The translations under genes and the position numbers were made by a program. A stretch of DNA of 45,750 nt, taken from a virus. This document shows positions 32,855 through 41,224 of this stretch, piece after piece. How positions within the stretch are numbered: the first letter of the stretch is position 1; every line of letters begins with the position of its first letter. The notes beneath the pieces were generated by a model. It searched no databases. It had not been told where the DNA came from and saw nothing but the letters and a program-made list of their open reading frames with translations. The stretch is from IMG/VR virus record IMGVR_UViG_3300024262_000057, positions 1 through 45,750 of that record; one strand, given 5' to 3'.

Positions 32855-33017
32855 CCAGGCACCTTTTGCATACATAAAATCCGTCTTGATAAATGAGTTC
32901 ATCTTTGGGAAACTGAAAACCACACCTGTCGCATACGATTGTCGATGTAGTTACCGTGCTTGACTCGCCGCCAAGCTCACTTATCTGAGTTATGCTCGCA
33001 AGATATATTTCACGCAT
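32841..33017 (-). CDS. Small zinc-ribbon protein upstream of the double glycosyltransferase
   Basis: 58 residues. CDRC (35-38 approx.) and CKRC (53-56 approx.) in TIVCDRCGFQFPKDELIYQD and FYVCKRCLDE. It starts with an ATG at 33017 and its stop codon lies inside the first codons of the glycosyltransferase gene, so the two are coupled. It is too short for most ORF filters and shares no frame with neighbours. Role unknown; adaptor or RNA-binding function is possible. Confidence 0.7.
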   Translation of the reverse strand: MREIYLASITQISELGGESSTVTTSTIVCDRCGFQFPKDELIYQDGFYVCKRCLDEET

Positions 33018-33021
33018 ATTG

Positions 33022-33049
33022 TAAATAAAGAGGGGCGCAAGGCCCCTCT
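33022..33049 (-). terminator. Intrinsic terminator after the decoration-like gene
   Basis: Minus strand AGAGGGGC/GCCCCTCT stem with a five-base loop, then TTATTTA. It would end or reduce transcripts from the capsid genes. Downstream genes could rely on read-through. Confidence 0.6.
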
Positions 33050-33052
33050 AAA

Positions 33053-33451
33053 TTATGTAGTTCCAATTGCCATCCAACCGCAAGTGATGGTCTCATCCGA
33101 AGCCGCCGCCGCTGTTTCATCCCATACTTTCAGTATGATGCTACTAACGGTTGTCCCGTCAATCGCCGCCGTAACAGCAGCGGATACAGTGGTAGAATCC
33201 TCAGCCATCGAAGCAACCACCACATTTACCGTTGTAAGTCCCGTTGCAATAGTGAGTATGCCAACAACATCGGCAGTATTCATGGTCATAAGTTTTCCGG
33301 CAGTAATAGCAGTAATAGCAGTTCCATCCGTATTTGCGCCATCGGTAACATTCAGTTCTAGGCCACTTGCCGTAATTGTAACTTCGCTTCCAAGCGCCCC
33401 AATTCCTAATGTCTCAGGACTAAATTTTGTTACCCGTGTCCAATCAGCCAT
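33053..33451 (-). CDS. Small beta-rich head protein, possible decoration protein
   Basis: 132 residues, Thr/Ala/Val/Ile-rich with almost no Arg/Lys or Trp, and regular beta alternation (LTIATGLTTVNVVVASMAED, TTVSSIILKVWDE). Placed right after the major capsid gene and before a terminator. Capsid decoration or stabilisation is inferred by composition and place. Ribosome site AAGGGGGGG. Confidence 0.6.
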   Translation of the reverse strand: MADWTRVTKFSPETLGIGALGSEVTITASGLELNVTDGANTDGTAITAITAGKLMTMNTADVVGILTIATGLTTVNVVVASMAEDSTTVSAAVTAAIDGTTVSSIILKVWDETAAAASDETITCGWMAIGTT

Positions 33452-33462
33452 GATTCCCCCCC

Positions 33463-34368
33463 TTATGCGCCAGCATCCTTAAAGATATTCATCGGATCTG
33501 CAACTTCTATACTGTTCCTAAGCGAAACCTTGAAGAGTGCATCACCTGTGTCGAAGTCTCCTTCTCTTGCAAATACTGCCGGCTCCCTTGTGAAGTAAAT
33601 CGGGCCTCTTGCCGGGTCTTTCTCGCCGATGTAATAACGTGCATTGGTATCCGTGACATAAGGCGAAGTATAATAGGTCAGCTTTGGCCTAGCATTTCTG
33701 AACTCGTTGATCGCCCTATTGGCAGTCGTAGGGTTATCAGTAGAATTAAACAGTTTTGCCAGATCCCACTCAAGAGCGGAATTAGCAACAACTATTCTAC
33801 AGCTCCCCTTCCTGTTGATGTACTTGCCTCTATGATCCTGAAGAGATTCGTACTGAGCAATATCGGTTTCCAGAGAGTCCAGGCTTATTGCAGCCGCCGT
33901 GCATAGATTGTCATAGGTTGAACCATCCAGTCTGACATGCTCGTCATAAAAGACAACCTGGCCGTCAGCCGCTGTCTTGGTTATGCTGTTGAGCATATCG
34001 AATGCAATTATATTGATTGTCTCAGCCGCAGATTTACCTAGTTCGGCCGCAATTCCTTCCATAACACCATAGAGATCGTCCGCAATGCATTCGGCGGTAA
34101 TCCGCACTCCCGATGCCCATGTTTTGTGTACCCACTTTTTGGGTGGCCCCTGGATACGGGCATCATAAGTGATCCCTGTTCCTTCAGGCTTTTCCGTCAA
34201 AGCTCCAAGCCCGCTCATGTATCCGATTTCTTCGTAAGCAGCCTTAGATTTTTTAACCGTGAAAAGAGTTCTCCACGGTTCCCCATACCGTTTGAAATTA
34301 CTCACAGCGATCATAAAGAGGCCAGGAGTAATCACATGATTAAATCTTGATCTAGTTTCAGTAGCCAT
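33463..34368 (-). CDS. Major capsid protein (HK97-fold)
   Basis: 301 residues. Starts TETRSRFNHVITPGLFMIAV. The central block WVHKTWASGVRITAECIADD, followed by DLYGVMEGIAAELGKSAAET, is a typical spine-helix region of HK97-fold major capsid proteins, and the C-terminal RNSIEVADPMNIFKDAGA is consistent. Preceded by a small head protein and scaffold gene and followed by a decoration-like gene, the normal head module order. The length is average for a small-genome capsid subunit. Confidence 0.85.
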   Translation of the reverse strand: MATETRSRFNHVITPGLFMIAVSNFKRYGEPWRTLFTVKKSKAAYEEIGYMSGLGALTEKPEGTGITYDARIQGPPKKWVHKTWASGVRITAECIADDLYGVMEGIAAELGKSAAETINIIAFDMLNSITKTAADGQVVFYDEHVRLDGSTYDNLCTAAAISLDSLETDIAQYESLQDHRGKYINRKGSCRIVVANSALEWDLAKLFNSTDNPTTANRAINEFRNARPKLTYYTSPYVTDTNARYYIGEKDPARGPIYFTREPAVFAREGDFDTGDALFKVSLRNSIEVADPMNIFKDAGA

Positions 34369-34379
34369 TTATAGTCTCC

Positions 34380-34916
34380 TTATACGCCCTGAGTGATTGT
34401 GCTGCCGCTAAGTGAATGCTCATGGATAACCACAACTACGTCCTGGTTAGCTCCCCAAGCATTGCCCTGTGTTTCAAGCAAGCCTAAAATCTTTAAGTTA
34501 GCATCCCCCGTCGATACTGTTGTTATGTAAGATGCTGATATACCCGTATAGGTGCTTGCATCGCCCAAAACAAGATCCGCTGTTCCGCCGACATCGACAG
34601 AACTGAGCGCACCAGAACATTTAACTGCGTATCTCTGTTGCGGGTCTGTAATAACCAACGCCTTATAGGTATCATTACTCGGTGTACCGCCAGGATAATA
34701 ACTCACGGGTATTCCGTCAGCATCTACAACGCCAATACAAACACCAGCATTATCTTCATTACCTGCCACAGCGAGAGCAACACCGTTAGATGCAACAATC
34801 TCTACCACATCGCCGTAACCCATTATGCTGGTAGTCGGACTGATATTGAACATCTCTGGAGGTCTAACTTCCTTTCCTATGGGCTTCAACCCATATTTTC
34901 CAGATGAATTAGCCAT
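34380..34916 (-). CDS. Head decoration / stabilisation-type protein
   Basis: 178 residues, beta-rich (VVEIVASNGVALAVAGNEDN, YKALVITDPQQRYAVKCSG). Gly and Val content and lack of helices resemble capsid-binding decoration proteins. It lies just upstream of the major capsid gene. Ribosome site AAGGAGAAGTAGAA. Confidence 0.6.
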   Translation of the reverse strand: MANSSGKYGLKPIGKEVRPPEMFNISPTTSIMGYGDVVEIVASNGVALAVAGNEDNAGVCIGVVDADGIPVSYYPGGTPSNDTYKALVITDPQQRYAVKCSGALSSVDVGGTADLVLGDASTYTGISASYITTVSTGDANLKILGLLETQGNAWGANQDVVVVIHEHSLSGSTITQGV

Positions 34917-34938
34917 TTCTACTTCTCCTTATCTTTTT

Positions 34939-35529
34939 TTATTCGGCAAAATCTACTTCGCTCCCTGGCTCACCTGGGGGGATATTGAGAGCTTCGGTAC
35001 TCCCCGTGTGGTCTGTCACAGCCTGTGTTTGCTGGCGTCCTATTACCTCATCGCCTTCACCTGATTTGTAAAAGCGAGAATCTTCTTTTTTCTTATCCTC
35101 AACACTTCTGAGCAGGCGTTTGTAATCCATGCCCTGTTGTTTCATCATCTTATTCTTAACATATCTGGGCATAAACAAAAGCACATGCCGTGTATGTCCG
35201 TGTCGTTCTACGGCCCCCGATGGGGCAAACTCGATCTCTGGTATCCAGGAACATTTTACTCTGCTGCATATTTGCCATCCAGCCGCCTGATACTTTCTAA
35301 GCATTCTGTCTGTGGCTTCGCAGAAGACAAAGGCGTGATACTTTTTATCCTCTTTGCAGGATTCGGGAAGTTCAAACATAGAATAAAATCTTTCATGTTT
35401 AAGTACGGCTCCCAATTTAGGAAAGACCATCTCTTCCTGTTCTTGCAACAGGCGTTGTATTGTTTCATCTCCGCTATTCAACATATGGTGAACAACTTGC
35501 GGGATTTCTTGTTTTATATTTTCAGCCAT
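34939..35529 (-). CDS. Unknown protein in the head module
   Basis: 196 residues. The N-terminal third is helical and acidic (GDETIQRLLQEQEEMVFPKL), the middle contains aromatic/basic residues and a His-rich turn (AVERHGHTRHVLLFMPRYVK), the tail is disordered and acidic. It overlaps the scaffold gene by eight bases and precedes the decoration-type gene. No family recognised. A head assembly role is inferred from position. Confidence 0.55.
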   Translation of the reverse strand: MAENIKQEIPQVVHHMLNSGDETIQRLLQEQEEMVFPKLGAVLKHERFYSMFELPESCKEDKKYHAFVFCEATDRMLRKYQAAGWQICSRVKCSWIPEIEFAPSGAVERHGHTRHVLLFMPRYVKNKMMKQQGMDYKRLLRSVEDKKKEDSRFYKSGEGDEVIGRQQTQAVTDHTGSTEALNIPPGEPGSEVDFAE

Positions 35530-36478
35530 TTTGTTCTCCTCCTAAATGTGCAAACTTCGCATATTCTTTAGGGTTATATCCTTGCTCCTTGCACCAGGCT
35601 CTTTGGGTAGGCGTTAAATTATCCGCACCGCCCTGTTGCGCCCCTTGACTGTGCGCAACTCCTTGGCCTAAAATCCGCTCTTGCCTGTTCCCTTCAATCT
35701 GAGTGTGATTAGCCATTGTTTTGAGCTTTTCATTTTCGAGAAGAGTATTGGCAAGTTTTACATGAGTGTAAAACATCTCAGGATTATGTTTCAGCATATA
35801 GTCGATTTCATCCTGGGTATTATTTTCAAACAACATCGCTTGACTCTTTTTGAATAATGCGCTGTCCTTACTCGTGATATCAGGGAACTCAGTATTTAGT
35901 TTGTTGTTTGTCTTTGTTATCCTCTCCTGGAAATCTGCGACTTCTTCCGAGTCGGGAAGAACATCTACCGGTTTGGCCGCTATCTTATCGTCCTCTGATG
36001 CTGGCGGAGTTACGGCATCTACAATATCTTCCCTGAGCACGCGGTCTCGCTCCGGTTCGTAATTATCAGAACCAGCCTCTTTCAATCCTTCCAGATAAAT
36101 GCGGTTCTTCTCTCGCTTTTCTGCCAGGTCGGCCTTTTGTATGTCTTTTTTCCGTTGCTCCTCCATGAAGGCAAGCCTTCGTTGTGTCTCCGCCAGGTTT
36201 GCATCAGATCTAACTCCTTTTTCCTTAAGCCTGCCAATTTCTACTCTCTGTGCCGCAAATGCCCTGCTCGCAGGCGTACTAGCCGGAGACTCTTCCGGTT
36301 TCTTTTCAGATTCCTTTTCCTTGGGTTCCGCCTTCCCCTCTGTTGCTGTCTCTGTCTTTTCTTCCTTTCCAGGGAGCTTGCCTTCTTGACTGAGGGTGTC
36401 AGATAAAGATTCGTCGGTTTCTTCTGTCTCAAAGAAATTATCGACTTTTTCTTCTACGCTCACTTCTTCGATAGCCAT
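35522..36478 (-). CDS. Scaffolding protein
   Basis: 318 residues. Highly charged and disordered N-terminal half (Lys/Glu/Pro/Ser), a coiled-coil region (SRAFAAQRVEIGRLKEKGVR, then KREKNRIYLEGLKEAGSD), and a helical C-terminal capsid-binding-like region. Such composition, with position between portal and capsid genes, is the hallmark of phage scaffolds that direct procapsid assembly and then leave. Strong ribosome site AAGGAGTAAAAGACA. Confidence 0.75.
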   Translation of the reverse strand: MAIEEVSVEEKVDNFFETEETDESLSDTLSQEGKLPGKEEKTETATEGKAEPKEKESEKKPEESPASTPASRAFAAQRVEIGRLKEKGVRSDANLAETQRRLAFMEEQRKKDIQKADLAEKREKNRIYLEGLKEAGSDNYEPERDRVLREDIVDAVTPPASEDDKIAAKPVDVLPDSEEVADFQERITKTNNKLNTEFPDITSKDSALFKKSQAMLFENNTQDEIDYMLKHNPEMFYTHVKLANTLLENEKLKTMANHTQIEGNRQERILGQGVAHSQGAQQGGADNLTPTQRAWCKEQGYNPKEYAKFAHLGGEQNG

Positions 36479-36531
36479 TGTCTTTTACTCCTTTCCCAAT
36501 CTCACGTTTAAAGTCTGTGGCAGACTACAAT

Positions 36532-36564
36532 AAAAAAAGCCCTCTCGGTTTCCCAAGAAGGCTT
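36532..36564 (-). terminator. Strong intrinsic terminator upstream of the scaffold gene
   Basis: Minus strand: 12-bp stem AAGCCTTCTTGG/CCGAGAGGGCTT with a GAAA tetraloop, then seven T residues. It lies between a 32-codon ORF and the scaffold gene. It would define the 3' end of the packaging-portal-GroES transcript or of a short transcript from motif 3. An AGTCTG/CAGACT inverted repeat (36512-36526) lies just beyond it. Confidence 0.88.
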
Positions 36565-36627
36565 GTTGCGTGCTCGGCTTAAATTTGATGCGTTAAAGAG
36601 GCACCAATATGTTATATTATCTTTTCC

Positions 36628-36726
36628 CTATATAATTTCCCCCTTCTGTATCTTCTCCAGCAAAGACACTAATTGTTTCAGGCTTCTAAGTAAAGCCTTA
36701 ATTAATTGGTGCACCTCACTGCTCAT
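36628..36726 (-). CDS. Small helical ORF of 32 residues
   Basis: Starts with an ATG that overlaps the end of the 100-residue gene by 11 bases; GGAGAAAGG lies upstream. The product SSEVHQLIKALLRSLKQLVS is amphipathic and helical. Motif 3 lies 28 bases upstream of its ATG and a strong terminator follows, so it may form its own short transcription unit. It could also be a chance ORF. Confidence 0.4.
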   Translation of the reverse strand: MSSEVHQLIKALLRSLKQLVSLLEKIQKGEII

Positions 36727-37018
36727 GTATAAACACCTTTCTCCATATACTTAATATTATCTGCATCGACTTAGTTTTTATACTCTCCCTCTTCTCTTTC
36801 GACACATATAGTTCCGGTAACCGCAAGATAGATTCATTTTCAGCGATAACAGCATTCAGAGCGTGAATAGTAAATAGATTTTCCTCCAATGTAATGCTAT
36901 CCTTGCATTCCATCATGGCAAAATTATGCAGCATCCGCACATGATTCTCAAGCCGAGCCTGTAAATCCTTCTGATACGCAACAAAATCAGGATTAAGCAT
37001 TAAATCTATCTTAGCCAT
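36716..37018 (-). CDS. Unknown helical protein after GroES
   Basis: 100 residues, all-helical (FVAYQKDLQARLENHVRMLH, LEENLFTIHALNAVIAENES) with a basic C-terminal end. Its start overlaps the GroES stop. No family recognised. A head assembly or portal-related role is inferred from place. Its last third contains motif 3 in a reading frame different from that of motif copy 1. Confidence 0.6.
   Translation of the reverse strand: MAKIDLMLNPDFVAYQKDLQARLENHVRMLHNFAMMECKDSITLEENLFTIHALNAVIAENESILRLPELYVSKEKRESIKTKSMQIILSIWRKVFIHEQ
36754..36766 (-). promoter_or_regulatory. Candidate late promoter motif, copy 3
   Basis: Minus strand ATGCAGATAATAT then TAAGTATATGGAG. It contains GCAGATAA. It lies in the coding part of the 100-residue gene, where it is read M-Q-I-I-L. 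The next features are the 32-residue ORF, the strong terminator and the scaffold gene. Confidence 0.45.
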
Positions 37019-37317
37019 TAGTCCTCCACCACCGTGCCAAGAATATCCCCCTCGGCAATAACCGTATAGGTTTCCCTTTCAACCAGTATATCCGTGCCCG
37101 CATATCTGGATACAAATACATACTCGCCTGCCTTTATATCGACAGGCCTTACCTTACCTAGCGCCTTGTTAAATATCCCTGGGCCTACCGCAAGGACTTT
37201 GCATACCTGTTGTGTGTCCTTTGCAATGTCCGGTATAATAATTCCGCCGGATGTTGCTTCCTCTTCCTCGATTCGCTTAATTAATACATAATTTCCTTTT
37301 GGCATAAACTTTTTCAT
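37018..37317 (-). CDS. groES: Phage-encoded GroES-like co-chaperonin
   Basis: 99 residues, the normal length for GroES (about 97). The pattern fits throughout: an N-terminal strand (GNYVLIKRIEEEEATSGG), a mobile-loop region ending IIIPDIAKD, CKVLAVGPGIFNKALGKVRP, then VDIKAGEYVFVSRYAGTDI and a C-terminal EGDILGTVVED. It would cap host GroEL and help fold large capsid or portal subunits, as T4 gp31 does. It lies between the portal and head genes. No GroEL gene is present, so the host supplies the partner. Confidence 0.85.
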   Translation of the reverse strand: MKKFMPKGNYVLIKRIEEEEATSGGIIIPDIAKDTQQVCKVLAVGPGIFNKALGKVRPVDIKAGEYVFVSRYAGTDILVERETYTVIAEGDILGTVVED

Positions 37318-37340
37318 ATATCCTCTCCTTCCCTAAAGGA

Positions 37341-39488
37341 TTATCCCGTCTGTGTTCCAGGGCTTAAATATGCCTCTACCCAATCTTTAGCCATCTTCTT
37401 TCTTAAGTTAATAATAGCTTCCTTTATATCGTCATCCGACATAAGCTGTGGGTTCATCTGCTTTATCTTCTCTGCCTCTGCCATATCCATGAGTTTGCGT
37501 TTCTGCAAGGTATCAAACACACCCTTAAGCATCTCAAGTTGTTTTCTCGGCTCCATCATCTGCTCTTTCATATCGGACTTCATAATGCTGTCGGATACTT
37601 GTCCCTGCATTTGCTGCTGTTTCTGCTGCTGCTGTTTCTGCTGCATATATTGTTGTATGACCTGTGTAATTTCCGGATTCTGGCTCACAGCCTGGAGGAT
37701 AATCAGGAAAGCAGGATTGATAAATTTCTCGGGATCTTTTCTCTGGTAAGTATGCATCAATTCTTTAAACATCTCCACTTGGTTTACGAAAGGCATCTGT
37801 CCTACAAGTTGCATAAGCTCGACTTGTTCCCTTCTGTCTATCATCTCGTTATGTGCGCTATCGGAAATACAGATAGAGAAATCAAAATCGCCTTGTAATG
37901 CCGTAACATCGACTTGCTGAAAATCTTTCCCGCCCGGAAGTTGCATTATTGCATCGACAGGCATAAACCAGGCATACAAAAGCATATCTTGCTTTATGAT
38001 CTCTTCCAACTGCTCTTTAAGAGGTTTGGCCTGGTAATTGTGTTTTAACTGTCCTTCCTGCAAGATCATCTTCATACCTGCAGCTGTGCCCGCTCCTTGC
38101 CCCATCTGAATATCTTGAACACCGGAAGTATAAGAACTTACTGCGATAAGCCTTTCAAGAAATGCCGTTATGAGATTGATATATTCTACGAAAACCTGTG
38201 CTGTTACGCCAAGCTGAGGAAATAGAATGCTTCTCGGGTCGCCGATAACGGGATTAGCTCCTCCTGGCTGTATTTCCAGCTCATTGGGCAGTCCCGTTAC
38301 CCCTTCATTGTAGAAGAAGAACGGCGCAATCTGGATAGTACCGCTATCGATCATCTGGTTGAGCAAATCATTGATCGCCTTGGCGTGATGTCTGACTTTG
38401 TGAGGAATACCCGTTCCAAATTGTTTATCCCCATTAGAGAATAGCAGAAGACGTTTTATCGGTTTCACATTGTTATAATAAACCTCCCGCATGTACTGTT
38501 TCCGTATAATTGTGTGGCTATCCTTTGTTATGGTTATTATACACCAATCGGGATCATCACCTTCTTTAAGAGCAAAGTAAGGGATATATCCCTCGATGCA
38601 TTCTATCTTCTTTCTTGTCCGTTCGTCCTGTATGCCCAGTCTGGCAGTATCGGCAGCCAGACTATCAGAACCCCGCTGCTCTGTCTCTTCATCGAGTAAC
38701 TTTTCGGTGATATTGATATATGGCCCTTTGCCCCCGGCCTTGGTGCTCTGCTCCTTTAACTCATCATACGAGATCCATATGTCCCGCAATGTCGGGCTTC
38801 TGTCCCACTCAGGCGTTTCGTCGGGCCCATAAACCTTTTCCATTGTTACAAGTTCATTGACTACCCTGAATACTTTTTCCTCTTTATCGGATACTTCATC
38901 AACGAGCTTTTGCTCTGGCTCTATCCCTGCCCTCGTAATAGCTTGAAGTTGCACTTCGTCCGTTACTCTCTCGCCTGTAGTAGGATCTATGAGAACCGTT
39001 CCGATAAATCGTTCTTTCTGTTTAACCAGTTTCTCTTCATAATATGGGAATATATATTCTGTGCCGTCTATCAATAATTCATGTATGTACTTTGGGATAT
39101 GTTTTTGCCATTTTATGTTATGCATCAACGCCCATTCAACAAAGCCTTCCACTCTCGGCGCTAACTCTACGGATTCCTTTTTGTTGGCTTTTATTTCTAC
39201 TATATCCCTTTCTTTGCCGATCAAGGCATTGACTATCCGAGGTTCGATATTATCAAGCACAATGGCGGAAACCATCAAACTATAATTGGCACAGTCCGGC
39301 CATGGGAAATCCTTTGGCTTTCTGTAGCCATCGTAATCTTCCCTGCTCTCTTTTGCCTCTTTCATTATTTTCTCTCTGTAATCAGAGTCATGGTATTCAT
39401 CGTAAAGATCGACCAAATAGCTGACTATTGGGTCTTCATCGTTACCTAGACGATCCCTTGTCGTTTCCGTTGCGTATTCTATTGCCAT
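37341..39488 (-). CDS. Portal protein, P22-like
   Basis: 715 residues, in the size range of P22-type portals. The N-terminal block SREDYDGYRKPKDFPWPDCA, followed by SLMVSAIVLDNIEPRIVNAL, and the later HHAKAINDLLNQMIDSGTIQ are typical of short-tailed phage portals. The C-terminal quarter is coiled-coil with a long Gln-rich stretch (MQQKQQQQKQQQMQGQ), likely part of the barrel/tunnel. It forms the dodecameric ring through which DNA enters and leaves. Located directly after TerL with a three-base gap. Confidence 0.85.
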   Translation of the reverse strand: MAIEYATETTRDRLGNDEDPIVSYLVDLYDEYHDSDYREKIMKEAKESREDYDGYRKPKDFPWPDCANYSLMVSAIVLDNIEPRIVNALIGKERDIVEIKANKKESVELAPRVEGFVEWALMHNIKWQKHIPKYIHELLIDGTEYIFPYYEEKLVKQKERFIGTVLIDPTTGERVTDEVQLQAITRAGIEPEQKLVDEVSDKEEKVFRVVNELVTMEKVYGPDETPEWDRSPTLRDIWISYDELKEQSTKAGGKGPYINITEKLLDEETEQRGSDSLAADTARLGIQDERTRKKIECIEGYIPYFALKEGDDPDWCIITITKDSHTIIRKQYMREVYYNNVKPIKRLLLFSNGDKQFGTGIPHKVRHHAKAINDLLNQMIDSGTIQIAPFFFYNEGVTGLPNELEIQPGGANPVIGDPRSILFPQLGVTAQVFVEYINLITAFLERLIAVSSYTSGVQDIQMGQGAGTAAGMKMILQEGQLKHNYQAKPLKEQLEEIIKQDMLLYAWFMPVDAIMQLPGGKDFQQVDVTALQGDFDFSICISDSAHNEMIDRREQVELMQLVGQMPFVNQVEMFKELMHTYQRKDPEKFINPAFLIILQAVSQNPEITQVIQQYMQQKQQQQKQQQMQGQVSDSIMKSDMKEQMMEPRKQLEMLKGVFDTLQKRKLMDMAEAEKIKQMNPQLMSDDDIKEAIINLRKKMAKDWVEAYLSPGTQTG

Positions 39489-39491
39489 TCA

Positions 39492-40820
39492 TTATCCTCC
39501 ATATCCACAGGCTCGGCGATTTGTTTTAGTTTTCTTATGTTTAGAGCGAGACTGTAGCATCTGTATTCCCTGCGCCAGACTTTGCATTCCGTCTGCTCCG
39601 TGGCAAGCCCAATCGTGCCTTGGTTTATCCATGAATGTCTGCATTTTCTCGTTAAATTCTTTTCTGTAGTTTTCAAGACAGGATATGCCAAGTTCACATT
39701 TTTTGGCATCAAACCAAAACCTCTGAAAGAGATTCCGCACCATCTCTATCCCGTCTTCCTTTGCTTCTACTCTGGGACAAACAATAAAGTCAAGCCCAAG
39801 TTCTCTTGCCGTCTGCCTCCGTGTCTTACCTGTAGACAATGACCGCACTTCTATATCATGTGGGCCAAAGTGCATCCCATAAACGTATTCTTTATTCTGC
39901 AAATATTTTGCGTAATGCTTAAGACTTTCCCCGCTGTTTTCATAGTATTCTATAATATGAATCTCTTGTCCAACCAACTGAAAGAACCAGATAGAGGTAC
40001 TATCATCCATACCAAGATCCCATGCCGTGTGAACCGATGTCGCGGGATCGTAAGGCACATTGCAGATTCTTTTCTGGCGTTTAACTTCTATTATCCACTG
40101 CCCATAGTATGCGCCCTGTACTTCTATCAAATCCCAACTACCATCCCGCCATGCACGTTTAAGATCCCCGGGCAAACCGTCAAGGAATCTGATATAACCA
40201 GGATCTATATTCATGAGGTAGGGATTATCATCCACTTTTGCGGGAATAAATACCCGTGTCCTTTTTGTGATAGGATCTTTATATGGCTGTCCCGGAGTTG
40301 CCACATCAACAAATCGACTCTTTACCCACTTATGCCCTGGCCCTCCTGGGTTCGTAGTGGCAAAAACCTGTGGCGGTAATCCAACCACTGTGCTTCTGCA
40401 AGATGATATTAATTTTAAATAACTCTCCTGTATGGGGATCTGCGTTAATTCTTCTATAAGTATGCGCTGGTATTCATGCCCCTGGTATTTCTCATAAGCA
40501 TTTTCGTCCTTCAAGTGCCCTGTTTTAATATAGGCGCCGCTTGGAAACTTAAAGATGGGGGGATTCCCCACTGTTGTTACCCCTGTTCCCTCATACATCC
40601 GTCTCGCCCTGATTACCCAATCCGTTAAATCGTCAGCATTACGCCTGATTACCAGTTCGGCAAGTTTGGGGTTGTCAGTATCATAAAGTAACCAACCGAA
40701 GCCTGCATCCGTTTTACCTCCACCCCTTGCGCCCCCGTACATGACTTCAAACTCATCTCTGATCAGGGCTTCACTTTGTTTTGGCGTTGGCACCCAATGC
40801 GGCTTTGCTTCCTGTTCCAT
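39492..40820 (-). CDS. terL: Terminase large subunit
   Basis: 442 residues. ATPase Walker A YGGARGGGKT (residues 28-37) and Walker B region RILIEELTQI (about 116-125). The nuclease domain has AWDLGMDDSTSIWFF (about 267) and CHGADGMQSLAQ (about 407), the RNase H-like acidic positions. It pumps and cuts concatemeric DNA. Start overlaps the small-subunit gene by 50 bases. Circular permutation of the assembly is compatible with headful packaging, but the type cannot be decided from sequence alone. Confidence 0.92.
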   Translation of the reverse strand: MEQEAKPHWVPTPKQSEALIRDEFEVMYGGARGGGKTDAGFGWLLYDTDNPKLAELVIRRNADDLTDWVIRARRMYEGTGVTTVGNPPIFKFPSGAYIKTGHLKDENAYEKYQGHEYQRILIEELTQIPIQESYLKLISSCRSTVVGLPPQVFATTNPGGPGHKWVKSRFVDVATPGQPYKDPITKRTRVFIPAKVDDNPYLMNIDPGYIRFLDGLPGDLKRAWRDGSWDLIEVQGAYYGQWIIEVKRQKRICNVPYDPATSVHTAWDLGMDDSTSIWFFQLVGQEIHIIEYYENSGESLKHYAKYLQNKEYVYGMHFGPHDIEVRSLSTGKTRRQTARELGLDFIVCPRVEAKEDGIEMVRNLFQRFWFDAKKCELGISCLENYRKEFNEKMQTFMDKPRHDWACHGADGMQSLAQGIQMLQSRSKHKKTKTNRRACGYGG

Positions 40821-41214
40821 CTCTTTTCCTATCTATCTTCCTCTCCGGTAAAACTACCACGCCTATGGTCTTGCCGTTTTTGCCGCTAATGGATACATCC
40901 TTTGCATCTCTCCATCCGCTACAATTCTTAAGGGCAAAGTAGACTGTTTTGGCCTCATATTCCTTTGCAAGTCCCAATGTCGCTAATTTGGCTTCTTGTG
41001 CGGCTTTGGCCTCTTCGTAAAGCTTTCCACATGTTTCAGGCCATTTTTTAGCCCATTCTCGCAAATTCTTTACATAATAACCCCGGTCTTTAGTAAATCT
41101 AATGAAGAATATCTGTTTGGGTTTCTCGAAGTCGTGAAGCCACTCAATCAGCTTCTCGATCTCCTTTTTTGCCTTTGGTTCCGTCCATATTATTGGTGGT
41201 CCATGTCTTGCCAT
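40771..41214 (-). CDS. terS: Terminase small subunit-like protein
   Basis: 147 residues. The helical core (KAKKEIEKLIEWLHDFEKPK, then LREWAKKWPETCGKLYEEAK) and the C-terminal strand (GKTIGVVVLPERK) match the pattern of phage DNA-packaging small subunits that recognise the pac site. It ends in a Lys/Arg/Ala-rich tail that overlaps the TerL gene. Directly upstream of TerL, the normal place. Confidence 0.75.
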   Translation of the reverse strand: MARHGPPIIWTEPKAKKEIEKLIEWLHDFEKPKQIFFIRFTKDRGYYVKNLREWAKKWPETCGKLYEEAKAAQEAKLATLGLAKEYEAKTVYFALKNCSGWRDAKDVSISGKNGKTIGVVVLPERKIDRKRDGTGSKAALGANAKTK

Positions 41215-41224
41215 TATTAAACTC

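Noticed and set aside
33084-33482. 132-codon plus-strand ORF opposite the decoration-like gene
   Set aside because: Low-complexity antisense of an Ala/Thr-rich gene, no ribosome site, and opposite to the late operon.
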